13,592 nucleotides of DNA, taken from positions 1-13,592 of the forward strand of contig JADLCZ010000033.1 in NCBI GenBank assembly GCA_020846955.1, given 5' to 3'. Position numbers and translations under genes: made by a program. Positions within the stretch are counted from its first letter, which is position 1; each line of letters opens with the position of its first letter. Positions 1-6,795 of the stretch are shown here, one piece after another. The notes under the pieces are model-generated. The model ran no database searches. It was not told the DNA's origin and saw only the letters and a program-made list of their open reading frames with translations. This DNA comes from Candidatus Nomurabacteria bacterium (GTDB lineage Bacteria; Patescibacteriota; Minisyncoccia; Phycocordibacterales; UBA9973).

Positions 1-594
1 CTAATCACCCACAATAGCTGGAAGGAACTTAATTTTGCATTAGGAATACCAAAAGAAGAAGACAAAAGACTCTATGATGAATTCATAGCTGGCAATATGA
101 CATACTCCGAGTGGAATGCAATCCTGGTTGAGAAATATATTCAACACAAAGATGCCAATCGTAGTGGAATTGCAAAAATACTTTCCAGATACACATACAC
201 AAATGGAGCTCGCGAGGCAGTAGAGTATCTAAAAAACAAAAATTATATCTTGGCCTTGATCTCTGGGTCTACAGATATCCTTGTAGAAATGGTTGCCAAA
301 GATTTAGGGATAAAATATTACAAAGCAAATAATAAATTAATTTTCGATGAAAATGACAATCTACAAGCAATACACACAGAGGACAATGACCTAAAAGCCA
401 AAAAGGAGCACTTAGAAAGCCTAGCTCGAATGCTTGGTATAGATATTAAAGAATGCGCTTGTGTAGCAGATGGTGCAAATGACATCGAAATGTTCCATGC
501 AACTGGCCATGGAATAACCTTTAAGGGTATGAAAATAGAAAAAGACGCCTGGAAAGTAATCGAAACCTTACCCGATCTAAAAAATATTTTTTAA
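1..594 (+). CDS. HAD-superfamily phosphatase (SerB-like), 5' end outside the window
   Basis: Partial gene. The frame is open from base 1, giving 197 visible residues before TAA at 592-594. Motif II is seen as the Ser in LALISGS, a motif III Lys candidate lies in LKAKKEHL, and motif IV is the acidic CVADGANDIEMF segment that binds Mg2+. The spacing and the small helical cap resemble phosphoserine-phosphatase-like HAD hydrolases (HAD-IB type). Motif I (DxDxT), which carries the nucleophile, must lie upstream of the window, so catalytic competence cannot be judged. An ATG at 97 exists, but starting there would cut through the cap domain, so it is probably an internal Met. These enzymes hydrolyse phosphomonoesters in the cytoplasm. 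Phosphoserine is one possible substrate, but the sequence does not fix it. Confidence 0.85.
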   Translation, partial: LITHNSWKELNFALGIPKEEDKRLYDEFIAGNMTYSEWNAILVEKYIQHKDANRSGIAKILSRYTYTNGAREAVEYLKNKNYILALISGSTDILVEMVAKDLGIKYYKANNKLIFDENDNLQAIHTEDNDLKAKKEHLESLARMLGIDIKECACVADGANDIEMFHATGHGITFKGMKIEKDAWKVIETLPDLKNIF

Positions 595-612
595 GAAAAA
601 TAAAACAATTTG

Positions 613-627
613 TGGTATAATATAAGT
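613..627 (+). promoter_or_regulatory. Extended -10 promoter placed for a leaderless start
   Basis: TGG immediately precedes a perfect TATAAT at 616-621, and exactly 6 nt separate it from the ATG at 628. Transcription would therefore start at or next to the A of the start codon. No convincing -35 hexamer lies 17 nt upstream, which is common for extended -10 promoters. Confidence 0.7.
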
Positions 628-1302
628 ATGGAAAAACTAAAAAATAACGCTGTCTTAATTATAAGCTGTGCACTATTTATATTTGCTATTGTATTCTTTT
701 TTGCAGCACGCGACTTCTCAAAACAAGGAACTTATGTAGAAGTAAAAGGTCTGTCGGAGAAAATTGTAAAAGCTGATACCGCTATCTGGTCAATGAATTT
801 CGAAGTTAAATCCAATAATGTAGATACACTATATTCTGACATAGAGAGGAATATTACTACCATAAAATCTTTCTTGAAAGAAAAAGGTTTTGAAGATTCT
901 GAGATTAATATCGCCCCTGTAAATATATTCCAAGATACTTATAAGGATGCTCTCTTTAGATATAATTCCAACAATCAACTTTCTGTTTATACAAAAAAGG
1001 TTGACTTAGCAAAATCTGCTTCAAACGAAACTCTTCAATTAGTAAAAAAGGGTGTCGTATTAAACCAGAATTCTATTGTATTCGAATTCTCCGATCTAAA
1101 CAGCATCAAACCCGAAATGCTAGCCGAGGCAATTAAGAATGCCCGTGATACTGCAAGAGATTTCGCCACAAATTCCGGCTCATCTGTTGGTAGTATTGCT
1201 CGTGGCAACCAAGGTGTATTTGATATTACCGACAAAGACCCAGGTTCACCTGAATACAAAAAAATTCGTGTTGTTTCTACTCTCCGATTTCTCTTAAGAT
1301 AA
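628..1302 (+). CDS. Membrane-anchored SIMPL-domain (DUF541) protein
   Basis: A 224-residue protein starting at ATG 628. An in-frame TTG at 610 overlaps the promoter, so I reject it as the start. Residues 9-29 form a single hydrophobic N-terminal segment (signal anchor). The rest matches the SIMPL/DUF541 pattern: a YVEVKGLSEKIVKADTAIW-like first strand, then alternating strands and helices, ending in a strand with RVVSTLRF. The bulk should lie outside the membrane. SIMPL proteins are periplasmic or surface oligomers whose biochemical function is poorly known, so I assign no specific role. The gene is monocistronic or follows the phosphatase by 33 nt with its own promoter. Its stop is one base from the stop of the convergent cupredoxin gene. 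Confidence 0.8.
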   Translation: MEKLKNNAVLIISCALFIFAIVFFFAARDFSKQGTYVEVKGLSEKIVKADTAIWSMNFEVKSNNVDTLYSDIERNITTIKSFLKEKGFEDSEINIAPVNIFQDTYKDALFRYNSNNQLSVYTKKVDLAKSASNETLQLVKKGVVLNQNSIVFEFSDLNSIKPEMLAEAIKNARDTARDFATNSGSSVGSIARGNQGVFDITDKDPGSPEYKKIRVVSTLRFLLR

Positions 1303-1319
1303 ATTAACTAAAGTTAATT
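1302..1319. repeat. AT-only palindrome spanning the convergent gene ends
   Basis: Two 8-bp arms (AATTAACT and AGTTAATT) separated by AA lie exactly across the convergent stop codons. The hairpin could act in either direction, but it has no G/C and no clear U-tract, so termination is only a possibility. Confidence 0.35.
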
Positions 1320-1702
1320 ACAAAATTATACATACCCATACTGCATAACCCTTGGAATGGTACACCAGCAACAGGAGTGCCAATATCTATGACCGTCTCC
1401 CCTGTTTGGGGTAGGATTTTTTGATAACCTATTTGTCTAATTACCAATGCTGCTGAACAGTCAAATGTGCCATTTGTTTTGACAATTAATTTTGTAGAAA
1501 TACCGGCTTTGGCATTTGACACTTGTGGCGAGTACCCGCCTTTTGCATTAATAGTAATGTATTGTATTCCATCACGAATAACACTGTTTTCTACAGCCTG
1601 ACCTTTGGGTATATTATTCCTTGCTCCAGGTCCTGCAAAAATAAGCATCCCTGCAAAGACTATAACTCCAGCTATCAATATACTTAGTGCGGTTTTGTTC
1701 AT
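1304..1702 (-). CDS. Membrane-anchored cupredoxin-like copper protein
   Basis: A 132-residue protein. Residues 5-24 form an N-terminal hydrophobic anchor followed by a short AGPGARNN linker, so the domain is extracytoplasmic. The remainder is a small beta-barrel typical of the Cupredoxin_1-like domains that accompany SafE/DsbD-type membrane proteins. It shows a GGYSP strand, Cys82 in NGTFDCSAALVI, KILPQTGE, and a C-terminal copper-site candidate C120-S-M122-G-M124. The expected role is binding Cu outside the membrane. It lies 17 nt after the HMA-SafE gene on the same strand but also has its own TATAAT 6 nt before the ATG, so it can be co-transcribed or transcribed alone. The family fit is good. 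Whether it carries, stores or senses copper is inference. Confidence 0.75.
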   Translation of the reverse strand: MNKTALSILIAGVIVFAGMLIFAGPGARNNIPKGQAVENSVIRDGIQYITINAKGGYSPQVSNAKAGISTKLIVKTNGTFDCSAALVIRQIGYQKILPQTGETVIDIGTPVAGVPFQGLCSMGMYNFVINFS

Positions 1703-1708
1703 AAAATA

Positions 1709-1717
1709 ATTATACCA
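1709..1717 (-). promoter_or_regulatory. Extended -10 promoter for the cupredoxin gene
   Basis: On the minus strand this reads TGGTATAAT, followed by exactly 6 nt and then the ATG at 1702. This is the same arrangement as at 613-627 and implies a leaderless mRNA. It sits in the 17-nt gap after the HMA-SafE gene. Confidence 0.65.
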
Positions 1718-1719
1718 GA

Positions 1720-2736
1720 TTAAATGTTGAATAATGGTGCGATTACGCCGAACCCCGCCAATCCTCCTAATAGTGCAAATAGTCCGAAGCCAATCACAAC
1801 AACACCAGCCGATTTGAAAAATAGTGGTGCATATTTAGAATGAGCAAATGACGATGAACCAAATGACAATAATAGTAGAACTGGCAATGTACCTAGTGCG
1901 AACGCAAGCATTAATATTGCCCCAGCAGTGAATGAGCCACTTGAGAGCGCCGAGAATTGCATTGATTGAGTAAATCCACATGGCAAAAAGAATGTACCGA
2001 AGCCTACTAACAGTGGGGTTAAAGTTTTATGTTCAATACGCCTGAAAAATTTAAATATTCCTGAAGGTAAAGTAATATGATTTTTCGCAAATACCCCAAC
2101 TAAATTCAATCCTAATATAAGCATTATAAGAGATGCAATAATTCCGAGTACGCTCGTAAATGTAAAACTAATACCAATCATATTACCAATTGCACCCAAT
2201 ACCCCACCAAGCACTGCAAAGCTTACAATTCTGCCAATATGGAATAGTACAAAAGTTTTCGTGTCACTTACATTATCTTGTGAAATTTTAGCCGAAAGCG
2301 ACAATACGAGTCCCCCTACAATTGCCAAGCATGATGAAACAGATGCAATTAATCCAATGATAAAGCTTGTCGTTGGTGTAACCCCACCACCGAGTCCAAT
2401 ATTTAAAATCCCAGATTTCTGAAGCCAGAAAAATAAAACTAAAAACAGAATTCCTATAAATATTGCTTTCCAAATTAAATTATTACTTTGTTTTCCTGCC
2501 CTGAGCTTGTCGAATGGGTCCATTGAAAGAGTATATTTATGTGGAATTATTTTAGAATTCAAGATTTCTAAAATCTCTTCTTGAGTTTGGTCACTATTTG
2601 TATCCACCTCTACCGTTTGATTTTTTAAATTCACTTTTACATTACCAACAATATCCTCTTCGTTGAGAATATCCTCAATCAAAATTTTGCATGATGCACA
2701 ATGTGTTCCCGAAACATGAAATGTATATTTGTTCAT
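1720..2736 (-). CDS. HMA domain fused to SafE/DsbD-like membrane transporter
   Basis: A 338-residue fusion. Residues 1-70 are a heavy-metal-associated domain with the copper-binding GTHCASC (Cys13, Cys16). Residues 73-81 read DPFDKLRAG, an in-frame repeat element (see 2495-2521). From about residue 87 there are roughly seven hydrophobic segments of the sulfite exporter TauE/SafE - DsbD transmembrane type. Cys136 (SVSSCLAIVGG) and Cys253 (FFLPCGFTQ) sit where this family has its paired membrane cysteines. Proteins of this architecture commonly sit beside copper ATPases and cupredoxins, and are thought to move reducing equivalents or copper across the membrane. The start lies 3 nt after the stop of the RhuM-Fic gene, so the two are very likely translated from one mRNA. 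The direction and cargo of transport cannot be decided from sequence. Confidence 0.85.
   Translation of the reverse strand: MNKYTFHVSGTHCASCKILIEDILNEEDIVGNVKVNLKNQTVEVDTNSDQTQEEILEILNSKIIPHKYTLSMDPFDKLRAGKQSNNLIWKAIFIGILFLVLFFWLQKSGILNIGLGGGVTPTTSFIIGLIASVSSCLAIVGGLVLSLSAKISQDNVSDTKTFVLFHIGRIVSFAVLGGVLGAIGNMIGISFTFTSVLGIIASLIMLILGLNLVGVFAKNHITLPSGIFKFFRRIEHKTLTPLLVGFGTFFLPCGFTQSMQFSALSSGSFTAGAILMLAFALGTLPVLLLLSFGSSSFAHSKYAPLFFKSAGVVVIGFGLFALLGGLAGFGVIAPLFNI
2495..2521. repeat. In-frame copy of the short palindromic PFDKLRAG element
   Basis: The stretch from CCTGCCCTGAGC to GAATGGGTCC matches the widespread short imperfect palindrome (CCCTGAGC ... GAAGGG type) whose translation gives PFDKLRAG in one frame. 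Here one arm has GAATGGG instead of the usual GAAGGG. It lies between the HMA domain and the first transmembrane segment, where an insertion is tolerated. Recognition is from memory of the motif, not from a search. Confidence 0.65.
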
Positions 2737-2739
2737 AAA

Positions 2740-3732
2740 TTATCTACCAATTCTTAATAATTCGACTACTAAGGCGGTCATTTTGTCTTTTTGTTTTGGG
2801 TCACTTTCGGCTATTAATAAGGTGATGGCAGTTAAGCCTGATGGGTTAATATTACGAGCCCCCTTTATACCGCTTTTGCGTAAAAACCAAATAAAAACAA
2901 AAGCTCCAGAGCGTTTATTACCATCAATATATGGGTGATTTTTTACCATAAAATACAATAAGTGTGCCGCCTTTTCCTCGAGTGTGCTATATACATCATT
3001 ACCACCAAAAGATTGCATCACATTACCAATGATGCCTTCTATGCTACCTTTCGATCTGTCTTGGGCAAAAATATCTGTAGCTTCACCTTTTTTAATCAAT
3101 TGTATTTTTAGTTGTTCAATTGCTTTTAGAACTTCTACGGCTGTGATTTTAATTTTCTTTTTATTTACACCTTTGGCAAATAAACTATCTTTATCATAGG
3201 CATCTAATTTACTCCAAGTGATAGAGTACTCTTTCACTAAATCAAGAATTGTTTTTGGGTTGAGGATTGTATGTGTTGGTAGTAATAATTGAATATCTGC
3301 GACAGTTTTTAGAAAATTTTCATAATTTTTCAATACAACTTTTTTGTTTATTGTATAGCCTTTTACGATATGGTCATGCAGTGTTTTTGTAGCCCATTGT
3401 CGAAAAAGGGTAGCGGTTTTACTGTTGACTCTATAGCCAACAGAAAGAATAACATCAAGATTGTAGAATTCTACAATACGTTCAACCTTACGATTGCCTT
3501 CAGTTTGAACTTGTGCAATTTTTGCACTAGTTGCTTTTTGCTCAAGCTCATTTTCTTTATAGATATTTCTAATATGTTTGGTAATGACAGATCTTTCTAT
3601 ACCAAAAACTTCAGCAATTTGTGCTTGTGTAGCCCATAATGTTTCGTGCGTAAAATCCCCTCGCAATTCAATTGCACCAGATTTTGTTTGAAATATTACC
3701 AATTCTTTGTTTTTAATATTTTTATTTTTCAT
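2740..3732 (-). CDS. RhuM-family / Fic-Doc fusion protein
   Basis: A 330-residue protein with two parts. Residues 1-130 carry a winged-helix-like segment (WATQAQIAEVFGIERSVITKHI, about 33-54) and the RhuM hallmark VERIVEFYNLDVILSVGYRVNS, followed by FRQWATKTLHDHIVKGY. Residues about 190-330 are a Fic/Doc fold with the active-site loop HPYIDGNKRSG (His266, Asp270, Gly271, Asn272, Lys273, Arg274). The Lys after GN and the missing second Arg resemble Doc (phosphotransferase) and related Fic proteins more than classical AMP-transferases. No [S/T]xxxE[G/N] inhibitory helix is evident. Its ATG lies 8 nt upstream of the preceding gene's stop (11-nt overlap), so translation is coupled. No antitoxin-sized ORF is adjacent. 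The target is unknown. RhuM-Fic proteins occur in mobile and toxin-antitoxin contexts, which makes the location inside a copper operon odd. Confidence 0.8.
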   Translation of the reverse strand: MKNKNIKNKELVIFQTKSGAIELRGDFTHETLWATQAQIAEVFGIERSVITKHIRNIYKENELEQKATSAKIAQVQTEGNRKVERIVEFYNLDVILSVGYRVNSKTATLFRQWATKTLHDHIVKGYTINKKVVLKNYENFLKTVADIQLLLPTHTILNPKTILDLVKEYSITWSKLDAYDKDSLFAKGVNKKKIKITAVEVLKAIEQLKIQLIKKGEATDIFAQDRSKGSIEGIIGNVMQSFGGNDVYSTLEEKAAHLLYFMVKNHPYIDGNKRSGAFVFIWFLRKSGIKGARNINPSGLTAITLLIAESDPKQKDKMTALVVELLRIGR

Positions 3733-4102
3733 AAAATTGTACTTTTGACTGTTTTAATAATAAACAACCAAGAATAATCCACAGGATACTATCAGTAAAT
3801 AAATGAATTATTTCATTCTGCCTTATAATCCCTAAAGTTACCATTACTATTCCTTGAGTTAGAAAAGCATACCCTGAAAATTTGTTTAAACGAAAATCTT
3901 TCCACAAGAAAATACCCCACACGAAGAAAAGAATAGTAAACATTAATTCATAATCCCATTGGTACGGATATCGAGCAAGTATATTTTTTAACCCCTCTGA
4001 TAAAAAACCTAATTTTAGATCAGCTACAACCAAAATAAATACAATGCCATACCACCATAAATACAGCGCACTGATTTTATTTATTTTTTGAATAATTTTC
4101 AT
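3722..4102 (-). CDS. Small multi-pass membrane protein of unknown function
   Basis: 126 residues from ATG 4102 (MKIIQKINK). Longer in-frame starts overlap the end of copA and the promoter, so I reject them. The sequence shows about four hydrophobic segments (roughly residues 12-32, 50-68, 75-93 and 99-118) separated by short basic or aromatic loops such as LARYPYQWDYE. I recognise no family and see no Cys/His/Met metal-site pattern. It starts 19 nt after copA and has its own TATAAT 6 nt before the ATG. It overlaps the RhuM-Fic gene by 11 nt. A role in the membrane side of copper handling is only a guess from position. Confidence 0.75.
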   Translation of the reverse strand: MKIIQKINKISALYLWWYGIVFILVVADLKLGFLSEGLKNILARYPYQWDYELMFTILFFVWGIFLWKDFRLNKFSGYAFLTQGIVMVTLGIIRQNEIIHLFTDSILWIILGCLLLKQSKVQFYEK

Positions 4103-4108
4103 AAATTT

Positions 4109-4114
4109 ATTATA
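4109..4114 (-). promoter_or_regulatory. -10 element for the 126-residue membrane protein
   Basis: A perfect TATAAT on the minus strand, followed by 6 nt (AAATTT) and ATG at 4102. It lies in the 19-nt gap after copA. No good -35 is visible. The spacing predicts a leaderless transcript for the downstream half of the copper cluster. Confidence 0.6.
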
Positions 4115-4121
4115 CAACAAA

Positions 4122-6431
4122 TTATAAGGCCTTTCCTTTAATTCGTAGTGAGTTGCCGACGACTGATACACTACTCATTGCCATCGCAAAGCCGGCAAAC
4201 ACTGGGGAAAGGAGCCAGCCAAAAATTGGGTAGAAGAGCCCGGCGGCGAGCGGTATGCCAACAATGTTGTAGAAAAATGCCCAAAAAAGATTTTGCTTGA
4301 TGCCACGCATAGTCATTTTAGAAAGTTTAATGGCTTTAACCAATTTAGAAATATCGCCACCTAAAAGTGTTATGCCGGCTGACTCTATTGCCACATCAGT
4401 ACCTGTGCCCATAGCAATACCCACATCGGCTTGGGCTAGTGCTGGGGCATCATTCACTCCGTCTCCTGCCATTGCCACCATGTGGCCACTATTTTGCAAC
4501 TCTTTAATTTTGGCCAATTTATCAGCCGGCATGACATGGGCCACCACCTCATCTACCCCCACCAACGATGCCATATATTTGGCTGCCTTCTCATCATCGC
4601 CCGTTAACATCACTACATTGATACCTAATTTATGTAAATCTACCACAGCTTGTTTTGATTCATTTTTAATTTCATCGGCGACCATGACAAAACCCAGAAC
4701 TTCATTTTGTGTCGCAAGAATTACCGGAGTTTTACCTTGAGCCGTAAATTCTTCTAATTGCTTGATGTCGAAAGAAAGTTTTAAATCTGAAATTAATTTT
4801 GCATTACCGACAAAATATTCAACTTCATTTATTGTACCCTTCAAACCTTTGCCTTGTATACCTTCGAAATTAGAAACATTTTGAATTGGTAAATCTTTAG
4901 ATTCCGCATAATTTACAATTGCATGCGCAATTGGATGTTCAGATTTTTTCTCTAAACTTGCAATTATAGAAATAAATTCTTCTTCTTTCAAACCAGAAGA
5001 ATTTTGTATATCAACTAGCGTTGGCTTGCCAATTGTTATTGTGCCAGTTTTGTCGACCATTACAGTGTCTACTTTGTGCAATTTTTCCAGTGTCGCCGCA
5101 TCTTTGATCAAAATTCCGTTCCGCGCACCTTTACCCACACCCACAATAATTGCGGTTGGTGTAGCCAGACCCAATGCACATGGGCACGCAATCACTAGAA
5201 TCCCCACAAAACAAGTTAATCCATACGACAATGCTTGTGCAAAGCCAAGTGATGCTGTGCCAAAGAATAACCATGCCCCCAATGTAATAAAAGCTAAAAC
5301 TAAAACCGTTGGCACAAAAATGCTTGAAATTTTGTCAGCCAAGGCTTGAATTGGGGCACGGCTTCCCTGTGCATCTGCAACCATTTTAATTATTTGCGCC
5401 AATAATGTTTCAGCCCCTACCTTGGTAGCCTTGAATATAAATGTGCCGGTTGTATTAATGGTGCCTGATACTACACCGTCACCAACCTTCTTTTGCACAG
5501 GCATTGGCTCGCCTGTGACCATTGATTCGTCGATAAATGAAGCCCCTTCGGTTATAACACCATCAACTGGAATTTTGCCTCCTGGTTTTACAATTATTAA
5601 ATCACCATGCACAACCTGGTCAATTGGAATTTCAACTTCTACACCACCTCGCACTACCAATGCGGTTTTGGCCTGTAAGCCCAAGAGTTTTTCAATTGCA
5701 TCACCGGTTTTTAATTTTGAACGAGTCTCTAAATATTTACCCAGTGCAATAAATGTAATTACAATAATTGTAACGTCAAAATATGTTGCCCCAATGTTTG
5801 GGAAATTTTTTAACAAACTTTCTTCAAATGCGCTAATTATAAAACTATAAACAAATGCTACGCTTGTACCAAGCCCAATGAGTGTATCCATATTGGCCTG
5901 CCCTGTACGCAAAAATCGATAAAAGCCAGTCAAGTATGGCTTACCGACAACAAACAAAACATAGGTTGCCATGATGGGTAATAAATGATGGAAAAATTCT
6001 GCCCACACTAATGGCATTTCTTTTAGAACTTGCAGTTGTGCCCCAATATCCCATGCCATTATAAATAAACTAATAATAGCTAGTGGTATAGCCGAAATAA
6101 CTTTTGCTCGCATATTTTTTATTTCAACTAGTTTTTCCTTCTTTGATTGATTCAAACCTAAATGCTCGGCATGTTCACTTTCAGTCATGCCCATATCACT
6201 CGCAGTCAGATTATGATTTTCGGTAATCAAAGAATATCCGAGTGGCTCGAGTTTTTTATTAAACTCATCGTGACTTATTTTATTTTCATCATATGAAATT
6301 TTTGCACTTTCGGTCCCGGGATTTACTTCTACATTTTCTACACCATCAACTTTTTTTATCGTGCGCTCGATAATAGAGGCGCACGACGCGCAGTGCATAC
6401 CTTTGACTTTGTAGATTTTGGGAGAATTCAT
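4122..6431 (-). CDS. copA: Cu(I)-translocating P1B-type ATPase
   Basis: A 769-residue, complete P1B ATPase. In order it has an N-terminal HMA domain with GMHCASC (Cys14, Cys17), a His/Met-rich linker (about residues 71-95), and the actuator domain with TGEP (Thr306-Glu308). The transmembrane metal site is CPC (Cys416-Cys418), phosphorylation is at Asp460 in DKTGT, and the HP motif is at 499-500. Also present are TGDD (610-613), GDGVND (656-661), a YN pair (721-722) and MSS (752-754). CPC plus YN plus MxxSS is the signature of Cu(I)-specific exporters (P1B-1). It pumps Cu(I) out of the cytoplasm using ATP. Only one HMA domain is present, as is common in small bacterial versions. The start is 2 nt after the csoR stop, so the two form one operon under the CsoR operator at 6716-6736. 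Confidence 0.96.
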   Translation of the reverse strand: MNSPKIYKVKGMHCASCASIIERTIKKVDGVENVEVNPGTESAKISYDENKISHDEFNKKLEPLGYSLITENHNLTASDMGMTESEHAEHLGLNQSKKEKLVEIKNMRAKVISAIPLAIISLFIMAWDIGAQLQVLKEMPLVWAEFFHHLLPIMATYVLFVVGKPYLTGFYRFLRTGQANMDTLIGLGTSVAFVYSFIISAFEESLLKNFPNIGATYFDVTIIVITFIALGKYLETRSKLKTGDAIEKLLGLQAKTALVVRGGVEVEIPIDQVVHGDLIIVKPGGKIPVDGVITEGASFIDESMVTGEPMPVQKKVGDGVVSGTINTTGTFIFKATKVGAETLLAQIIKMVADAQGSRAPIQALADKISSIFVPTVLVLAFITLGAWLFFGTASLGFAQALSYGLTCFVGILVIACPCALGLATPTAIIVGVGKGARNGILIKDAATLEKLHKVDTVMVDKTGTITIGKPTLVDIQNSSGLKEEEFISIIASLEKKSEHPIAHAIVNYAESKDLPIQNVSNFEGIQGKGLKGTINEVEYFVGNAKLISDLKLSFDIKQLEEFTAQGKTPVILATQNEVLGFVMVADEIKNESKQAVVDLHKLGINVVMLTGDDEKAAKYMASLVGVDEVVAHVMPADKLAKIKELQNSGHMVAMAGDGVNDAPALAQADVGIAMGTGTDVAIESAGITLLGGDISKLVKAIKLSKMTMRGIKQNLFWAFFYNIVGIPLAAGLFYPIFGWLLSPVFAGFAMAMSSVSVVGNSLRIKGKAL

Positions 6432-6433
6432 AT

Positions 6434-6715
6434 TTACATATTATAAATTTTTAATAATTCTTTTACTGCTCCATCTTTATCATTTTTGAGCTGTGGAACA
6501 AGGCAAGTTTCCAAATGCCCTTTTAATAATTCTTTACGAGTACTATGGAGAAGCCCTATTACACTATCAATCTGCTGGATAACTTCCGGGCAATAACGTC
6601 CCTCGACTATCATAGTAGAGACTTTCGACAAACTACCACTTGCCATATTTACCAATTTTACTGACTTATTATTAATATCACCCTCTTTATATTTGTGTAT
6701 GTGTTTATGTACCAT
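6434..6715 (-). CDS. csoR: Copper-sensing repressor CsoR
   Basis: 93 residues from ATG 6715 (MVHKHIHKYKEG). An in-frame ATG at 6775 would place the operator and promoter inside the coding region, so I reject it. It is a DUF156-family all-helical repressor with the full Cu(I) ligand set Cys42, His67 and Cys71 (VEGRYCPEV ... GHLETCLV). The +25/+4 spacing is the same as in characterised CsoR proteins. The His-rich N-terminus (MVHKHIHK) is a possible extra metal contact. Apo-CsoR binds the operator and represses, and Cu(I) binding releases it. It is the first gene of the operon with copA, and its operator overlaps its own promoter, so autoregulation is expected. Confidence 0.93.
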   Translation of the reverse strand: MVHKHIHKYKEGDINNKSVKLVNMASGSLSKVSTMIVEGRYCPEVIQQIDSVIGLLHSTRKELLKGHLETCLVPQLKNDKDGAVKELLKIYNM

Positions 6716-6736
6716 ATACCCTATGGTATAGGGTAT
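6716..6736. promoter_or_regulatory. CsoR operator
   Basis: A perfect 9-bp inverted repeat, ATACCCTAT and ATAGGGTAT, with a 3-nt spacer, directly abutting the csoR start codon. The ATACC...GGTAT halves with C/G runs match the known type of CsoR operator. The palindrome covers the -10 element (6723-6728), so binding should block RNA polymerase. Confidence 0.85.
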
Positions 6737-6751
6737 CAAACAAAAAGTCAA
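6723..6751 (-). promoter_or_regulatory. csoR-copA promoter
   Basis: On the minus strand, TTGACT (6751-6746) and TACCAT (6728-6723) are separated by 17 nt. The ATG at 6715 follows the -10 by 7 nt, which predicts a leaderless or near-leaderless mRNA. The poor -10 lies inside the CsoR palindrome. Confidence 0.7.
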
Positions 6752-6795
6752 TATACTCTTACTTAATAAAAACAAGAGGGCTATTTAATTTAAAT

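Noticed and set aside
610..627. TTG start at 610 for the SIMPL protein
   Set aside because: The codons are the TATAAT promoter itself; ATG 628 begins a standard signal anchor.
4103..4171. Longer start for the 126-residue membrane protein
   Set aside because: It would overlap the copA end and read through the -10 element; the ATG at 4102 is followed by a normal membrane-protein N-terminus.
6440..6445. TATAAT 8 nt before the copA start as an internal promoter
   Set aside because: It is formed by the last codons of csoR (Tyr-Asn-Met), the spacing is 8 rather than 6 nt, and copA is 2 nt from csoR in an obvious operon.
6716..6775. Longer CsoR starting at ATG 6775
   Set aside because: The extra 20 residues are hydrophobic, unlike any CsoR, and would be encoded by the promoter and operator.
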